DNA of 64,000 nt from Hirundichthys speculiger (lineage: Eukaryota; Chordata; Actinopteri; Beloniformes; Exocoetidae), in NCBI GenBank assembly GCA_018398805.1, contig JAGFBZ010000332.1:80508-144507 (forward strand), read 5' to 3'. The notes below the pieces were generated by a model. That model was not told the DNA's origin, did not search any database, and saw only the letters and a program-made list of their open reading frames with translations. A program made the position numbers and the translations under genes. Below, in pieces: positions 12,102 to 22,743 of this stretch (positions are counted from its first letter, which is position 1; each line of letters starts with the position of its first letter).

Positions 12102-13187
12102 TTGGAACCAGGCCAACCGGAGATGGCTCCAAACTACGGGTTCCGCCTAAGAGGTGGTGGTGCCGGGTCCTGGGTCACCACCCTAGCTGTCCTTGGTGTC
12201 GCGATTACTAACCCCTGGGAAGAGGTCAGAGCGACGCCAGCCCAACAGATGACAAAGATTAGTCAGCCGCATCAGAGAGGGTGGTCCAACAGCACCGAAC
12301 CCAGAAAACAGGATAACTTCACCTGTCCAGCACACCAGCACTGTGATGTCCTGAATATCACCAGTAATTGTACCATGTTTGTGACCCAATGGTGCTATTA
12401 TGGAAAGTATTCTGGACGAAAAATCAGGTGTGGGGTAATACCTGCAGTACCTATGGTGCATGCTGGGTGTAATGTGACTGTTGCCTCCGTAGCATCCATG
12501 TGCATATGGGCCTCCCTGGAAGACTGTACCTGCACCAGCAAAGGTAATGGCACCAAGTTGACAGATGTGGGACAACACCAGGTATTCATAGGTAATGCCA
12601 CACCTATAACAAATAGAGTTGCGTTTTGGTGGACTATACTGGTGTTACCTGCCGAACCAACCACACACAGAACTCATATTGCTCCTATAATCACCACCTG
12701 TCAGAATTCAGCTGAGGCTCTGACACACATAAGTGTTGTATGGACTGTAAAAATGCCAGTCATACCATCATGCCATCAGACACGACGGAGACGTGCATGG
12801 TATGACACCCTCCTTGGAGGAACTGGTACTGTTTTGGGCGTGTCCAACACTACTGATGGAGAAGTGACCAGAACCAGGTTATTAAATACTGGGAAATCAG
12901 CCTCAAACGCCGTCCATTCCCTCGGACAGTGGATGTCATCTCCTGTGATAACACAAAAAGAGACTGCCAGTATAATCTGGAATATGCTGAAATGGAATGT
13001 TGAATTGTCTGATATGTCTAGTGAAGTGTTTGTTAACATTTCTAATGCTATCAATACCACTGGATGTGGTTTGCAAACTGTATACGCTAGACTGCAGCAG
13101 GAACAGTTCATCAGGGTAATTACATCACCCAATGCCAATGAATGGAAGAGTGGGTGGGTCCAGATGGGTCCAGATGAATGTGACTGA
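12102..13187 (+). pseudogene. env: Retroviral envelope, surface part and start of transmembrane subunit
   Basis: This 361-residue open frame has a short hydrophobic stretch near residues 23-36, many N-x-S/T sites and paired cysteines, all typical of a surface subunit. A furin-type RRRR lies at residues 228-231, followed by a glycine-rich segment where a fusion peptide is expected. A splice-acceptor-like TTGCAG precedes it at about 12,074. The frame ends at 13,187. A 10-bp tandem duplication (GGGTCCAGAT twice, near 13,157) coincides with the point where the coding frame changes. The env assignment rests on position, architecture and the downstream membrane anchor. Confidence 0.8.
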
Positions 13188-13962
13188 TGTTGTGCCAATC
13201 TGTAAGTTTTATGTTTTGCCAGTAATAGCCAATAATGGGTACTGGTTTTTGAAAACTCAAGGCGATTGGTATAGTCCAGTAACTAATGACACTTATGATT
13301 TGAAAGCTTGTGATATAACAGATAAGGGAGTTGCCTGTATGACTAAGAATAGATATCATGATCCATGTTTTGCTGGAGACACGGCACTATGTGAATGGTA
13401 TGTTGAAGAACCTCAAGATCTTTTGTGGCAGACTGGACCCCATACTCTGTGTCTAGCTACTATGCATGCTCACCCAAGGTTGCCGCAGACACCATTCTCT
13501 GGATGTTTGAAGGAAGTGTACACTTGGCACTGGAACAATCAGACCTTTAGACTCACAAATTTCACATCAGAACACCATCTGACGGAGGTCCAATGGAGGG
13601 TACTGAGTTTACTCTGGACCATCTCCCTGGATAGGTCCAGGTGCGCACTGAATCAGTCTACGGAGCTAAAACAAATTCTTAAGTCCCATGGCTGTAACGT
13701 GTCCAGACTCCTCGTGTCGACCCTCATCACCGGTGGAAAGGTGGTACATGCCGCTAAAATGATAGAACTGAACAGTGCACATCATTGGTGGAATATCTTT
13801 TCAGGAATGTCTGTAACAGCTAAGACACGTGTGGTGCCTCCACTGTTAATATTGGTTGTTGTATTGTGTGTGCTTACCATGTGTAATATATTTACTTGTG
13901 TCTATATAAGAAGAGTAAATCGCTCCTTCCAAAGGACTTTGAATAATATGGCCCTAAGATGA
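13132..13962 (+). pseudogene. env: Retroviral envelope, remainder of transmembrane part
   Basis: This open frame overlaps the previous one in another register and carries the rest of the envelope ectodomain. It contains several cysteines and glycosylation sites. A hydrophobic membrane-spanning segment lies near residues 236-261 (PPLLILVVVLCVLTM), followed by a short basic cytoplasmic tail. I see no obvious CX6CC pattern. The break between the two frames means no continuous envelope is encoded as the sequence stands. Confidence 0.75.
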
Positions 13963-14144
13963 AAATCTCTCTAAGAACAGATGACGATTGGTTTGGAATG
14001 GAGAAGTACACTGTCATAGTTGACCTAGACATTCCTGGGAATCTTTGGTCGTGTACTTACGATGTAAATCTACATTACTACCATGATGAGAGACAATTTG
14101 ACAATAGACCAGATTTGTTAAATTTTGCATGCCACTATATTTAA
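13959..14144 (+). CDS. 61-residue open frame overlapping the env stop
   Basis: It starts in an ATGA overlap with the envelope stop codon and ends before the polypurine tract. It is acidic and aromatic-rich, with no recognised domain. It could be an accessory reading frame of the retrovirus or chance. Only the tight overlap argues for the former. Confidence 0.3.
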   Translation: MKISLRTDDDWFGMEKYTVIVDLDIPGNLWSCTYDVNLHYYHDERQFDNRPDLLNFACHYI

Positions 14145-14890
14145 AATGCATGTAGATGGTACAGGGGACGTAGGAGAGGAGAAGAGGATATCACGTTTGA
14201 TGACCACCATGGTAATGGATGCTTGTTTTTGAATTAGGACATTTTAGGCCAGAGGTGGAATGAAGGGAAAAAATACTGAGCTCTGTGTCCTGAACTTCCT
14301 ATTCAACTCTTCATATCAATTATGCTCATGTATTATCAATTATGTTCATGTATTACTGCTGATTATGCACCTTTTTGGATTAGGACATTTCAGGCCAGAG
14401 GTGGAAACTCTGTGTCCTGAAAATGTCCTGATTCAACTCTTTCATATCAACTAACTGCTGATACAACTATTTATCAACTAGGGAGAGATACACTCTTTTA
14501 TGGGAATAATTCCCATGTGGACTGAGTTCCCGTGGGACTGAGTTCCATGGCAGGATGCCAGACAAAGTGTGTGAGCTTGCGGAGGGGGGACGGGCCCTCC
14601 CTCCTTCGCATGCCAGAATGTTGTTAAAAGACTATAAAGATGGGGAAACCCGAAAGTTCTGGTAGAGTCAGCTGCGGGTCTGTGCACGACGCCCAGTCGG
14701 GTTAAAGGCCACTCTGCCAGGCTGTTCGGCTCTCCAGTCTGTGTCAAGGTAAGAGTGAAAAAGTGCTTAACCCTGATGAATGTCAGTGATCTGTTTTGCT
14801 TGCTATTTTGTGGGGAATAAACTGACACATTATTCTAGCAAAAGAGCGAGTGTGTGTCTTCTATGTGCAATGCTTGCTATCTGTGGGGAA

Positions 14891-14896
<6 letters not shown>

Positions 14897-14969
<73 letters not shown>
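14897..14969. repeat. (TA)n microsatellite in the 3' LTR
   Basis: About 36 TA units sit here, against roughly ten in the 5' LTR at 10,327. The tyrosine/isoleucine open frames over it are artefacts. Confidence 0.95.
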
Positions 14970-14973
<4 letters not shown>

Positions 14974-15225
14974 ATTCTAGCAAAAAGAGAGTGTGTGTGT
15001 GTTTCATTTTGTGCAGCCAACTAGGGCTTCACGATTTATCGAAATCACATCGAAATCGCCATTTCACATTTTGAACGATGTGAAAAAATGAAAATCGGAA
15101 ATTGCGATTTCCCCTTTACTTGCGCATTTACGGTAGAACTGGCCTGTGTGGGCCTACGTATTCCCGTACCCCCGCTTCCCACTTCCTGCTGCGCAACGAC
15201 AAAAAGTGAAAGAAAGAAGGCAGAA

Positions 15226-17337
15226 ATGGCGGCGTCCAGTGCGTCAGGGGGGAACGAGGATTTAGTGCCTAAAAAAGGCAAAACAAAGGCCGTCGCCTGG
15301 AAATGGTTCGGCTTTGCCGTTTCGGATCATGACTAAACCACTCCGCGATGTAAGCTCTGTAAAAAAACTGTGCATGTTAAAGACGGGAACACGAGCAACT
15401 TGTACCAGCACCTCGAGAACAACCACAAGAACAGCCCCGAATGGGACGAGTGCAAGACATTGCGCGCTGCTGCTTCTGCATCACAACCAGCGGCTCCCAA
15501 GCAGTCATCGCTAGATGAATCGTTTTCACGTAGAGTCCCATATGACACGTCAGAAAGACAATGGAAACAAATAACTGAAGGGGTGGCTGTTCACATTCCA
15601 ATGGACACCGTCCCGATCCTTACGGTCGAAATGCCTGGTTTCAAATACATGCTGCGCAAAATAGACCCCCGCTACGTGCCACCAAGCAGAACGTACATGG
15701 GCAAGTACATTTATCAGAGCATGTACCCTGACACGCGTGCAACCGTGACAATGAAGCTGCAGATAGAGTCATTCTTCTTGGCTACAACCGACATGTGGTC
15801 CAGTCGGACGATGCAGCTGTACCTAAGTTTGACTGTGCACTTTATCACGGGCGAATGGAGCCTGGAAAACCTCTGCCTACAAACTTCGTTCTTCCCAAAT
15901 GACCACACAGGCATTGAGATCGCCCACGGATTAAAAGATGCCCTCGAGTCCTGGGACTTAAATGAAAACAAACTCGTTTGCATGACAACAGACAGCGGTG
16001 CAAATATACTGAAGGCTATGAGGGAGAATGGATGGCCAAACCTACAGTGCTTCGGTCACAGACTGCACAATGCAATCGGTAAGTGTCAAAACAGCAATCT
16101 ATAATAGTGATTTTCAACCAGTGGTCCTTGAGAGGGTTCCAGGTGGTCCCCAGGCTAAATGATGGAAAGTTGATTAACCAGATGTAACTCTTTGAGAGTG
16201 TAAAATGAAACCAAATGGACCCGCAAGGGTCCATTTGGTTTCATTTTTACATTTTCACAGTCACAGACACATAGTTAAAATCGTATTAGCCCAAGTCTAC
16301 ACAACTAGAGAATGTAGAAGATTAATTAATAGTCATTTTGATCTGTATGTTTGACTGTTTTGTTCCAGCCTGGAATTGTGGACAAAAGCAAAATAAATGT
16401 TTGTGTGGCTGTGGGGCTAAAATGTCCTCAAATGGTGGTCTGTGGCTCAAATTCTGAATAAACAGGGGGCCCTGGTATGAAAAAGGTTGAAAACCACTGA
16501 TCTATAACATAATTGCATGTATTCCTGCCAGCAGACAAGAAATGCTTGCACCTTGTGCCTACCTGGCAAGACATCGGAGTTTTGGAGTCAATCAATGCAG
16601 CCATTAAACCACTGCAAGAATTCACTGACGCCCTGTCTGGAGAGAAATATGTGACCGTCTCCTACGTCAAGCCCACTCTCAGCTTGTTCAGAGACGAGCT
16701 CATCAAGCCAGAAAAAGAGGACACTGCTCTCACCAAAAAAATCAAAAGAAAAATTATGACTTATCTGGATGACCAATACAGTGACCCCATCCAAGATGAA
16801 CTCTTGGACATGGCCTCTTTTCTGGATCCCAGGTTCCGCACAGGCTACATTGACCCTGACAAGGTGGAGAACATTAAAGAGAGAGTTGTCAAAGAGCTGG
16901 TGCTGCTCAGTGACAACACACCAGCACTGCCTGGCCCAGCAGTGCGGGTACGCCAGGAGCCTCAGGAGGAAGAAGCTGCTGCTCAGCCTGGCCCTGCTCC
17001 CAAGAAGAGGAGCTTGGCTAGTTTCTTCAAGAACAAGCATGTGGCCTCTGCCTCTTCCCTGTCTGAGAGAGAGAAAATTGAACTTGAGATGACAACCTAC
17101 CTGCTGTCCACTGAGTTAAAAGAGGAGGATGAGCCACTTCAGTGGTGGAAACAACACGAATGCAGCTTCCCAAGGCTCGGCAAGCTAGCCAAGAAGTACC
17201 TCTCAATCCCTGCAATGAGTGCCCCGTCAGAGAGGCTCTTTAGTGCTGGAGGGAACGTTGTTACATGCCACAGAGCATCCCTTAAGCCAGATAGCGTTGA
17301 CAAGCTGGTGTTCCTTTCCAAAAACATCAAAATATAA
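15226..17337 (+). pseudogene. hAT transposase (BED finger), nonsense and internally deleted
   Basis: An ATG at 15,226 opens MAASSASGGNEDLVPKKG, then the BED finger WFGFAVSDHD. A TAA at 15,334-15,336 interrupts it, and the same frame continues CKLCKKT and HLENNHKN, keeping the zinc ligands. The catalytic region follows (TTDMWSS, TTDSGANILKA, CFGHRLHNAIG) up to a GTAAGT donor at about 16,079. The second part (16,513-17,337) begins ADKKCLHLVPTWQD and includes DPRF and the dimerisation motif APSERLFSAGG. The stretch expected between HNAIG and ADKK is missing. One stop plus this gap make the gene inactive. Such proteins cut and paste their own element in the nucleus. Confidence 0.85.
16105..16499. 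mobile_element. hAT MITE in the intron of the hAT transposase
   Basis: TIRs TAGTGATTTTCAACC and GGTTGAAAACCACTG. Perfect 8-bp duplications ATCTATAA at 16,097-16,104 and 16,500-16,507. It is 395 bp and non-coding. An internal perfect hairpin lies at 16,202-16,247 (21-bp arms, GCAA loop). Confidence 0.92.
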
Positions 17338-19144
17338 ACTGACAAAATGTGACTTGACTGAAAACGAACCTCTACCTCAGTGCAAATTCCTTTTTTTTGT
17401 TTTACTGTTGTTTGTTTTTCAAAAGGTGAAATCTTTGCACTTTGTTGTTTGTTCTGTTAAATAAGAAGAAAACAAGCTTAAGTAAGCTGCTGCTTACTTA
17501 AGAAAAAAAAGTAGTCCCAGACTATGAAAAGAGTAGAGAAATTCAGTTTGTGTTTTGTTTACTTTAACCACAATTGAATACTTGAATGTTCATTAAGAAA
17601 GAAAAGTGAACTGTTCTGCTGCTGTATACTTAAGAAAAAAATACTCCCAGACTATGAAAAGAGATGAGAAATATAGTTTGTGTTTTGTTTACTTAACCCA
17701 CAATTGACTACTTGAATGTTCATTAAGAAAGAAAAGCGAACTAGTGAAATTTGCACGTTATCAATCCTCGAACTACCCTATTCTTGTTGGAGGGAGGAGA
17801 ATACAATAAAAAAAAAACATTTGAAATAAATTATTGTGTTTTTTGTAGTTTTACCCGCAAAAATCGAAATCGAATCGAAATCGAGGTTTCTGATGGAAAA
17901 AAATCGAGGTTTTTTTTTTTTAGGCAAAATCGTGAAGCCCTACAGCCGAACCTGATAAATTTTCTCATAAAACACTTTTACAATGAAAAATTATTGGCAA
18001 GCCTCTCAAACATTTTCATAAAGCTATCAAACAAACCTATTTGATATCTCACATCAACTTAAATAAGCTGCATTACTTACTAATATAAAAAAAATTAAAG
18101 GCTCCTTGAACTGATGGAAATACATGCTTCAGAATTACAAAATAAAAAAATGTATTCCTCAATGACAATAAAAAATAATGCACAGGTCATAATGTACTGA
18201 CACAAGTTAGACTTGTCTGCGTAAATAAACTAAAAAAGTGCACTCCATAGTAAAACAGAAATTACGTTTAAAGGATTTTGGCTTGTGGTTCCATTGAAAT
18301 GAATACCTTTAATTAAAGTAAATGAGGTTCAGTAGTTTTGGGTGGTTTTTTTTTTAATCTCATGGAAGCTTTAGATGAGAGAGATGATGGAGGGGGGGTG
18401 GGGGGGCTGGGAGCAGAGGGGTTGACTTGCTGCTAGCTTGCTCACATTAGCTCACGTTAGCTCATGTTAGCACGATTTTAAAACTCCATGGAAGCGATGG
18501 TTATGTTTCAGGTGGCTGATCGGGTTTGACGTATTAAAGCTTGTGCTATTTTTCCCTCCTTCGCTTGGAGCATTTGTCACAAATAACCAGCGAAATATCT
18601 TACTCTGAAACTTTAATGAAGTTCTACACCATCGCCGCCATGTTTGTTTGTTTTTATCAGCGCACTGTTCCACAATGCTGCATTCAAGGTGTAATGTAAA
18701 TTCCTCCGTTCCCTCTTTGCTCGATGTTCTTTCGGCCTTATCTATTTTTTCTGTTTTGTATGTGTAACATGTGGGAAAATACTGCGAATATCAATTAAAG
18801 TCAGCAACTTTCAAAATTATGACCGAGTTAATGAGTTGTTTTCTGGTATGAGGGGGTATTCTTGATTTTCCTTACTGAGAAATCGTTTTTCTGATTATGC
18901 CGATGTCACTTGAACATAACATTCACTGCTGGTCATTCAAAGCTCAGAGGGAGCGAGGCACTGCCGTGTTGACAAAAATATATATGTTATCGGGGCTATT
19001 CTTCGTGATATCGGACCTATCGGGATGACGTCATAATTTCCTGTTATCGGCCCGATAGTTATCGTGCATCCCTACTATTTAAGTGCAAAAAATAAAAAAA
19101 TTAAACAGCAGTAAACTAATCGTTTTTAGCTTTTTTAATTTTTT

Positions 19145-19224
19145 CTGTTATCAGACATATAGTTTGTCATAACGTACCTGACATTTTTCAGGTATGTCAT
19201 GACAAACTGTGTGTCTGATAACAG
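19145..19224. repeat. 80-nt imperfect hairpin
   Basis: 37-nt arms (CTGTTATCAGACA at the outer end, TACCTGA at the inner end) match at 33 positions around a CATTTT loop. The same structure lies at about 49,078-49,156 in copy C2. It may be a subterminal structure of the composite repeat. Confidence 0.8.
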
Positions 19225-19485
19225 CAAAAACTATATTCACTATAGCTGATGTAGATACTAGGGATGGGCATTCAGTGATGATTTATTTGTCGATCATCGG
19301 GAGAATTAATGATTAATAATCGATTAATCATTAACATTTTTATATTAAAAACTATCAAAATTATGCCAGTTATGCCCTATAGTCTTATATAGCAAAATAA
19401 TAATAAAAAAAAAAAGCTGTTTTTCTTCGAGGATGTTTTTTATTAACAAGACGAGTTAAACATGAACTGGGACTTCACTTCCCAT

Positions 19486-22430
19486 TAGAGGTGGGTAAAA
19501 ATATAAAAAAAATCGATGCATCGTAATTATCTGCCCTCTAATTTAATATCGATTAAGCAAACCTTCTGAATCGATTCACTTCCTGGCCAGTGGGGGCGCT
19601 GTGCGCAACATTTTCGTGTGATTTGCACTTTAAGGACGGAGGCTGCACGCAACCAAACAACAACAAATATGGCGGCGAAGGTAAGCAAATCTTTAAGATC
19701 CGACGTTTGGACTCATTTTGGATTCTCGTGTAAATCCGGAACACAAGAAACAGACAAAAGTAGGGTGGTGTGTAAGTTGTGCCAGGCAGAATTAAAGTAC
19801 AACAGTAACACAACAAACTTACGGGATCACTTAACCCGACACCATGCGGATGCTCTGCAACAACCCGCGGCTAAACCTGTGGATTCAAGACAGACGCAAC
19901 TCCACAACGCCTTTGTCTGCAAACTACCGCCAAGCTCTGTCCACGCACAGAAGATAACCGAGTCCGTGGCTGTCTTCATTTGCAAGGACCTTCGACCGTA
20001 CAGTGTCGTGGAAAATGAAGGTTTTAAGAAGATGGTACACACACTTGAACAACGATACACTATACCAACACGAAAACACATGACAGAGGTCGCCATCCCG
20101 AAACTGTACACAGAGGTGAAGACAAATGTTTTGGCGTCGTTGAAGTCGGCAGAGAGAGTGGCTCTTACGTGTGACGGTTGGACTTCTAGAGCGACTGACC
20201 CGTATGTAACTATCACTTCTCATTTCATTTCTAATGAATGGGAATTAGTGTCACATCTTCTGCAGATGCGAGCCCTGCACGGAAGCCAAACAGGGAGCAG
20301 TCTGGCGAACTTGTTGACAGAGGCAATACATGAGTGGGGTTTAACTGATAAAGTACCAGCAATTGTCACAGACAATGCCGCTAACATGCTACTTGCTGTC
20401 AGTCTCATAGAGTCATCATTGAATGTTGGCTGCTTTGCCCATGTACTCAATCTGGCTTCACAGGCTGCTCTTAAAATTGCAACTGTCGCACGGTTTCTCA
20501 GCAGACTAAGGCGCATCTCCACTTTTTTTCACAGGAGCACCTTAGCCTGTAATGCACTCAAGAAGAAACAGCAGTTGCTGGACCTCCCACAGCACAAGCT
20601 AATAACTGATGTACCTACGCGTTGGAACAGCGCATTAGACATGTTAGAGAGATTTTTGGAGCAGCAACCAGCTGTCTCTGCTGCACTTCTTGCCCCTGAA
20701 GTACGAAAACAAGACAAAGATCTGTGCACCCTTACTGAAGCAGACATAACGGCAGCAGAGGATGTTGCAGAGGCCCTGAAGCCACTGAAGAAAGCCACCT
20801 TAGTGATGTCTCAAGAAGGTACCACGACGCTGTCTGTCATCGCCCCCCTAAGAGCAAGACTTCTGGAGAAGATGCAACCAGCCCCCAATGACTCTGTGAT
20901 GGTGAAGGAGATGAGGTCTGCTGTGTGTCAGGATCTCCAGAAAAGGTATTTGTTCTACAAAGTCAGTCATCATGACATTGTAAGGCATGTTTTATTCAGT
21001 TTTTACTATATGACTAAAAAGTATTTTTATAAGAATTTCATCATCATGTGACAAACGATTTATCCTAATGTGAATTTATTTGATTTATTTCAAGGTACAC
21101 AGGCCTGAAAGATGAGCTGTCCATAGCCTCAGTTCTGGACCCTCGCTTTAAGGCCCTGCCTTTTCTGTCAGGTGATGAGCAGAAGGATGTCTTCACCAAA
21201 CTCATCACTCTCACTGGGGAACTGGCAACTGATAAAAACTCTGTAAGTACAACTGTATATTGAATGAAGATGTAGACTGTTCACACAGAATATTTGTCTT
21301 GTGTTGTCTTATGGAATGCAGCCAGTTTCAGTCTGTAATTATTCAAACACTCACTGGCAAATTTTAGTAAAACAATTTTGCCTCCATTATACACTCCCAC
21401 AATGCATTTAAAATTAACTGATAATTATAAAATTTTAAAGCTCTTCTTTACTAATGTGAGTCATTTCTTTTTTTCAGCAGAGTGAGCCAATAAATGCAGC
21501 AGACAGTAAGGCAGTTGATGAGGTGGTGCCTCCATCAAAGAAAGCGAGGGACTCTTGTGCTCTGGCTGATCTCCTGGGGAACACATATACCCAAGTAGCA
21601 GTGTCCAGAACTGCAGATGACAAGGCATTAGATGAGGTGATGAGGTACCAAGAGGTAAAACCACTGCCACTCTTCACCAATCCACTCCACTGGAGGTGGG
21701 AACATGAGGGGGAATTTGCCCTGTTGTCATGCCAAGCTAAACGATACCTCTGTATCCCTGGAACCAGTGTTCCAGCTGAGAGGATCTTCTCAACAGCTGG
21801 TGACATTGCCAAGGCCCAGAGAAGTGCATTGAAGCCTGAACATGTAGAACAGCTGCTTTTCCTAAACAAAAATCTACATGTGCACACTTAGTATGTGACC
21901 AGAAATGAAGGGACATTGTTCAGATGTTATTGTTCAAAAAATGTTGTTGAGGTATATCACAATTTCCAAGATGTACAACAGTTTACATATGCACTTTAAT
22001 CCAGTGGAAGTTTAGCATCACCTTTGAAGAATGAGACATTTTGGAAGGTTAAGTTACGACACTTTAATTTTATAAACGGAAACTCAAGTGGACTGTGGCT
22101 TTATGTTTGTCCATTTTTCTATGGTGATCTTTAATGTACCTTACTATGTCATTTCTACTGGGTATTGGATTTATTATGGCTCAAACATCAGGAAATAATG
22201 AGCAAGAACTTCATGTGATTGGTCTTTTGATTTCATCCACATCTGTGCGGAAGCACGTCATGTACAATTAGATGTGATTATTCCCTGACAATGGGAGACA
22301 TTCTTGTTTATAAAATAATATGATGCAATATGATTATAATACAATATCACAGACATTGTGACTATCCTATTAGATGTGCAAGAAAATGTGATTTGACAAT
22401 GGTATATGTGACATATAAGTTATATTACCA
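19486..22430 (+). mobile_element. hAT transposon, apparently coding-complete; right end not found
   Basis: Copy C2 reads CTTCACTTCCCATGATG where this copy reads CTTCACTTCCCAT followed by TAGAGGTGGGTAAAAATA, so the left end is at 19,486. No matching right TIR was found before the Harbinger element at 22,534. The right end is either lost or too diverged to recognise, and 22,430 is nominal. Confidence 0.7.
19669..21891 (+). CDS. hAT transposase (ZBED-like), three exons, frame intact
   Basis: Exons are 19,669-20,945, 21,095-21,242 and 21,478-21,891, with GT/AG borders (AAAAG/GTATTT, TTTCAAG/GTAC, CT/GTAAGT, TTTTTCAG/CAG). The sum is 1,839 nt, 612 residues, with no internal stop. The start MAAKVSK has a good context (AAATATGGCG); an ATG at 19,618 is also in frame. 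The BED zinc finger uses C35, C38, H54, H59. Catalytic aspartates are probably D169 (TCDGWTS) and D235 (VTDNAANM), with RWNS and LDPRFK downstream and the dimerisation motif SVPAERIFSTAGD near the C terminus. The third exon begins at CAGCAG, a tandem acceptor that could add or drop one glutamine. It is probably a nuclear transposase; domestication cannot be excluded. Confidence 0.85.
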
Positions 22431-22743
22431 CTTGAGACCGTGCGTCTGTGTCTTTTGGCCGCTTTGGGCCTCCGTACCGTACGTTCTGATATAGAGGCGC
22501 ATTTGAAATCTTGGCGACAGCGAGTGTGACCAGAGGGGTGTACTACGAAGGAAGTTCGACACAGCCAGGCTTTCTTTGGGTGGAGCTGGCTTAACAAACC
22601 TGAAACTCGCCATCAGAGATAACTGGTACCACGACGGTGGTTATCAACTATCTTTGTTAACCGCGGCCTTCTGCTTTCTGCTCTGTGCGCGTTCACATAA
22701 AAGGGGGCGTTTGACGCGTCATTTGACGCCTATTCCGGATCAA

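Larger units (their letters stand above)
15022..17942 (+). mobile_element. hAT transposon inserted in the retroviral 3' LTR
   Basis: Perfect 16-bp TIRs TAGGGCTTCACGATTT (left) and AAATCGTGAAGCCCTA (right). The target duplication is imperfect: CAGCCAAC (15,014-15,021) and CAGCCGAA (17,943-17,950), six of eight. It encodes a BED-finger hAT transposase on the plus strand. It contains a further MITE at 16,105-16,499. Confidence 0.9.
9738..17974 (+). mobile_element. Endogenous retrovirus, internally deleted, with split 3' LTR
   Basis: Two LTRs beginning TGAAGGG and ending AAAACA bound the element. CTTTT target duplications lie at 9733-9737 and 17,975-17,979. The uninterrupted relative at about 46,790 shows the empty site. 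Between the LTRs, gag and most of pol are not recognisable. An integrase remnant (11.5-11.9 kb) and long envelope frames (12.1-13.96 kb) remain. A hAT transposon sits in the 3' LTR. LTR divergence is low by eye, so the insertion is not very old. The retroviral genus cannot be assigned from what is left. Confidence 0.9.
14261..17974 (+). repeat. 3' LTR, split by a hAT transposon
   Basis: LTR sequence occupies 14,261-15,021 and resumes at 17,943-17,974. It is preceded by a purine-rich AGAGGTGGAA (polypurine tract position). Against the 5' LTR it has a small duplication near 14,520-14,545, an insertion near 14,720-14,737 and a greatly expanded TA run. An AATAAA is present at about 14,815 where the 5' LTR has AATAAC. 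Confidence 0.9.
9583..19074. mobile_element. Non-autonomous hAT element split by a retrovirus
   Basis: The left end TAGGGATGCAAGATAAC and right end GTTATCGTGCATCCCTA are imperfect TIRs. Perfect 8-bp target duplications CTATTTAA flank it at 9575-9582 and 19,075-19,082. Without the retrovirus it would be about 1.25 kb, the same as its counterpart at 46,652-49,005 without its insertion. I see no transposase coding sequence of its own. Confidence 0.9.
9475..19485. repeat. Composite repeat copy C1
   Basis: Outer sequence at 9475-9582 and 19,075-19,485 matches 46,549-46,651 and 49,006-50,398. Both copies carry a hAT element at the same site and the same flanks (left AACAAAACAAATG, right CTTCACTTCCCAT). 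C1 alone carries the retrovirus. C2 alone carries two other hAT elements. A possible outer TIR, TAGAGCCCTATGAAATC, lies at about 9284. Confidence 0.8.

Noticed and set aside
12183..13359. Minus-strand open frames across the envelope region
   Set aside because: They are antisense shadows of the envelope frames and show no domain of their own.
14780..15074. Open frames with YIYIYI repeats
   Set aside because: They are translations of the (TA)n microsatellite in the 3' LTR.
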